Of a stretch of 10,880 bases of DNA, positions 8,443 through 10,880 are shown piece by piece; position 1 is the first letter of the stretch; the number at the start of each line of letters is the position of its first letter. The position numbers and the translations under genes were made by a program. The DNA comes from Euperipatoides rowelli. Lineage: Eukaryota > Onychophora > Udeonychophora > Euonychophora > Peripatopsidae. The notes beneath the pieces were generated by a model that did no database searches, had not been told where the DNA came from, and saw only the letters and a program-made list of their open reading frames with translations. The DNA lies in assembly GCA_003024985.2 (NCBI GenBank), contig PXIH01S0021928.1; one strand, given 5' to 3'.

Positions 8443-8556
8443 GGACACATAGAAACTATATTTGATTGCAAGTTTAAACCTGATAACTCTGATCATTTGG
8501 CTACAGCAAGTTTTGATGGTACAATTAAAGTGTGGGATGTTAACACATTTACAGCT
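8443..8556 (+). CDS. WDR17: WDR17 internal exon D (canonical WD repeat)
   Basis: This 114 nt exon (38 codons, phase 0 at both ends) lies between TTTTTTCAG and GCT|gtaaga and codes residues 321–358. It is almost exactly one WD unit: GH at the start, IFDCKFKPD, LATASFDGTIKVWDV and the next turn NTFTA. The GH dipeptide and the D-G-T-I-K-V-W-D strand are textbook WD40 signatures. It matches the WDR17 segment GHVETIFDCKFKPD and LATASFDGTIKVWDI almost residue for residue (recalled), and is the best-conserved exon in the window. It was too short to be found as an isolated open frame and was located by homology and splice sites. Confidence 0.95.
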
Positions 8557-9131
8557 GTAAGATGATTTTGAATTTGTAGTTTTCAGATAAGAGAATAAAA
8601 AAAAAGTATGTTATAATATGTATTTTAAAAAAGTTTTAAATTGTCTTTTAAACTTAAACAATAAAAATGAACATTTTCCTTTAATGTTTATACATACTTG
8701 GACAATTACATACCAAACTGGTAAAATCATTGCTTTCATGATGACTGAAATACCATAATGGAAAACAAATAGAAATGTTTTGTATTTTTATGAGGATTAT
8801 CCTTACCCTTTGTTTATTTATTTATTTTTATATGGTATGTGTTTTTTTTTGTTTGTTTTGTCCTTGTATTGTTTGTTACTCTGTTTTTATTGGTTTTATT
8901 TTGTATAATCTATTGTTTCACAATAGTTTGAGGGAAAGTGAAGGGAGAAAAAAAAAAGGATAAGGGAAAGAGATGTATAAACCTATGGTTTAAAATATAT
9001 TGAATAAATTTAATCTAGATAAATTAAACTTGGAGGTATTAAAATGATTATTTTGTTAGATACTGTATCTGACCATTTTCATTCACATTATTGCCACAAG
9101 TTTATAAATATTTTATATAGCCTATCTAAAT

Positions 9132-9246
9132 TTTATCTATCTATCTGTCTATCTATCTATGTGTCTATCTATCTATCTGTCTGTCTGTTTATCTATCAAT
9201 CTATCTATTTATCTCTTTCTGTCTGTCTATGTCTGTCTTTCTGTCT
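9132..9246 (+). repeat. TATC/TGTC tetranucleotide microsatellite
   Basis: This is an interrupted run of CTAT and CTGT units with occasional TTTAT and CAAT variants. It gives a spurious frame rich in Ile, Tyr, Leu, Ser and Cys (9044–9319). The mixture of TATC and TGTC units suggests an old, degenerating array. Confidence 0.9.
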
Positions 9247-9299
9247 ATACACAGTATCTACAGTATCCATATTGATACACATGACACAAATTTGTCACA

Positions 9300-9625
9300 T
9301 TGGGAAGATGGGAAGATGAGAATTAGATAGAAGTAGGGGAAGGGAGTGGATACTCTGAAAAGTAGGGTTTTACTACAGTATATTTGTAATTGACCCATAC
9401 AACAAAAAATTTACATCCTAAAAATTGAGGGTAGGGTGGGTGAGAAAGGTGAGGAAGAAGGGGAAAAGGTAGATAAATATAGAAGAATGAGAGATCTATT
9501 AAAAGTGGGAATTTAATGTCTTTATAATTCTCATGTCATCAAAATTTAATTTTGTCAGTATGGGTGAGGTGGGAAGAAGGAAAATTCAGTTAGATAAATA
9601 GATAAGATGAAGGAAAGGAAAATAC
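9300..9625 (+). repeat. Purine-rich diverged repeats
   Basis: This tract has G/A-rich blocks: GGGAAGATGGGAAGATGAGA with AGATAGAAG near 9302–9332, GGTGAGGAAGAAGGGGAAAA with AGATAAATA near 9448–9479, and GGTGAGGTGGGAAGAAGGAA with AGATAAATA near 9563–9600. The last two AGATAAATA words are 121 bp apart. The series looks like an eroded tandem repeat of about 120–145 bp. A similar purine patch occurs before the microsatellite at about 8930–8975. Confidence 0.5.
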
Positions 9626-10039
9626 TCATAAATAAAATTTCAATAAATAGCAAAATTTGAGGTTGGGCTATGATATCAGTATTTATAAGAGGGAAGTGGT
9701 AGTGTCAACTGAAGTTCCATTATTTTTATAGTCATTAGCTAGTATATAAAAATTATGTGATAGATCTACTGTATGTTATTAAAATTATAATGAAAATTTT
9801 AAATAGACAAATGTTACAATCTGAGTTGAAGTGCATTTATTTATCCTTTAACTAAATTTTAGTTGCCCATATTAGCTAGATTACTGACAACATTTTTAAC
9901 TAACTTTGGAAAATTAGTCGGATGCTTAATCTAATAATGGGAGACAAATTTTCTCCTATGACTAAGCAATTATAATTAATTATAATTGTTTGATTAACCA
10001 TCCTTATTATTAATTTTAACTATTTATTTTAAATTTTAG

Positions 10040-10186
10040 GTTAAGTCTTCACCTGGTAATGAAGGAATAATTTATTGTGTATCTTGGGCTCCTGCTGATC
10101 TTAATTGCATTGCAGCTTCAACAGCTAAGAATGGAGTACTAATTTGGGATCTTACTAAAGATAAATTTATTAAACGATTCACAGAG
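10040..10186 (+). CDS. WDR17: WDR17 internal exon E
   Basis: This 147 nt exon (49 codons, phase 0 at both ends) lies between TTTTAG and GAG|gtaaat and codes residues 359–407. It contains SPGNEGIIYCVSWAPADLNC, then the strand VLIWDLTKDKFIKRFTE. It matches the WDR17 order SPGNEGVIYSLSWAPGGLNC, AFIWNVQKG and IIQRFNE (recalled). This is a further propeller blade, with IWD in the usual WD position. The rest of the propeller and the C-terminal half of the protein must lie in exons to the right of the window. Its length and phases make it frame-neutral if skipped. Confidence 0.94.
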
Positions 10187-10732
10187 GTAAATCTAACAAC
10201 CTCAGCAACTTATTACTTATAAATGTTTAATATTTAAAGATATTTTTCTGATTTTGTTATAGAAATATATACAGTAGTTTAAAAAAAACCCAAGTAAAGC
10301 TCATTAACAAGTGAATTTATGTTCTATGGGATAGATTGATTTTATGGATAATATTCCTGAAAGAAAGCTTGAATTTTAGAAATTTAGACATAACACAATG
10401 ATGCATAAGTGAAAGCATTGCTGCAATTTTATTCGTGATAAGAATACTATTAGAACATTACACTTAAAAAAATGGTTTTGGATATATTTTGGATAATTCC
10501 GTCATCAGTTTACCACATTACTATTGAATAATGGTAAATAGCGGAATGCCTCTTCTTTCAAGGATATTTATATGGTTTTAATTACATAATTAAAATTAAT
10601 GTGAATATTTTTTTGGGTGTTGATATAATTAATGTTTTTGTGATTGTTAATATTTTGTTTCTAATTTGTTATAATTTAAAAAAAAAAAAATTTCACTATA
10701 AATGATAGTTTTTTTTTTCATTTATAAAATTA

Positions 10733-10760
10733 CAGTACATATATAATATAACATGTACTG
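10733..10760. repeat. Perfect 8 bp inverted repeat (hairpin 1)
   Basis: CAGTACAT (10733–10740) and ATGTACTG (10753–10760) are perfect inverted complements with a 12 nt AT-only or nearly AT-only loop. The function is unknown; it could be part of a palindromic repeat. Confidence 0.7.
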
Positions 10761-10790
10761 CATATAATTAATAAAAATTATATTTAGTAC

Positions 10791-10819
10791 ATATACAGTG
10801 TACTATTTGTACTGTATAT
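10791..10819. repeat. Perfect 9 bp inverted repeat (hairpin 2)
   Basis: ATATACAGT (10791–10799) and ACTGTATAT (10811–10819) are perfect inverted complements with an 11 nt loop. It shares the ACAGT/ACTGT core with hairpin 1, 30 bp upstream. Confidence 0.7.
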
Positions 10820-10880
10820 AAAGATTTTCTTGCGGTTCTGTATGAACTGGTACTAAATATTGAAGAGAATCAGATTATAT

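Larger units (their letters stand above)
8557..10039 (+). other. Intron between exons D and E (1,483 bp, phase 0)
   Basis: This intron has a GTAAGA donor and an AAATTTTAG acceptor. It holds a tetranucleotide microsatellite and a purine-rich repeated tract, listed separately. From about 9700 to 10030 it is AT-rich with short A/T palindromes such as TTATAATTAATTATAA near 9970. No gene is seen. Confidence 0.9.
10187..10880 (+). other. 5' part of the next intron (continues past the window)
   Basis: This begins with GTAAATC and has no acceptor or WDR17-like coding sequence before the window ends. It is AT-rich with a poly-A run near 10680 and the two hairpins listed separately. Confidence 0.85.

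Noticed and set aside
8775-9319. Two short + strand frames rich in Phe, Leu, Ile, Ser and Cys
   Set aside because: The first comes from T-rich intron sequence and the second is a translation of the TATC/TGTC microsatellite.
1-10880. Prokaryotic-style systems (operon, CRISPR, defence island, tRNA or rRNA genes)
   Set aside because: The window has spliced exons, long AT-rich introns and LINE remnants. I saw no regularly spaced identical repeats and no recognisable tRNA or rRNA sequence.

Overview
This is a eukaryotic window: AT-rich, intron-dominated DNA holding five consecutive internal exons of one gene on the + strand. Joined through clean GT–AG junctions, the exons give one uninterrupted frame of 1,221 nt (407 codons). 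The product is recognisable as the N-terminal beta-propeller part of WDR17, a WD40-repeat protein. Neither the real start codon nor the stop codon is in the window. The ATG at 224 lies inside an exon whose frame stays open 13 codons upstream to a splice acceptor, and those 13 residues also match the family.

Layout: 1–184 is the end of an upstream intron; exon A 185–593; intron 594–1181; exon B 1182–1424; a large intron 1425–7145; exon C 7146–7453; intron 7454–8442; exon D 8443–8556; intron 8557–10039; exon E 10040–10186; and a last intron that runs off the right edge. The exon numbering A–E is local to this window.

The 5.7 kb intron holds most of the repeat content. It contains a degenerate, moderately GC-richer array built on an ACTTCC-GTTCCTGTTT-like word (about 1636–2150); a pair of diverged direct repeats (2549–2636 and 2761–2855); a possible hAT-like non-autonomous DNA transposon (about 3249–3577); a dead, 5'-truncated LINE of CR1/L2-like type (about 3964–4993) with an FVDD reverse-transcriptase motif, a frame break, a 3' stem-loop and an AAT tail; and another diverged direct-repeat pair (6645–6707 and 6834–6895). 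The intron between exons D and E carries a TATC/TGTC microsatellite and a purine-rich repeated tract. The last intron holds two adjacent perfect hairpins.

The organism is most likely a non-vertebrate metazoan with a compositionally AT-rich genome. The evidence is WDR17 exon-intron structure, AT-rich introns, a CR1/L2-like LINE and tetranucleotide microsatellites. I cannot place it to a phylum. Two N bases (3189 and 5311) point to a draft assembly. I found no new gene system here. The interesting material is repeat-level: the ACTTCC array, the over-representation of the TACAGTA/TACTGTA heptamer in non-coding DNA, and the hairpin pair at the right edge.
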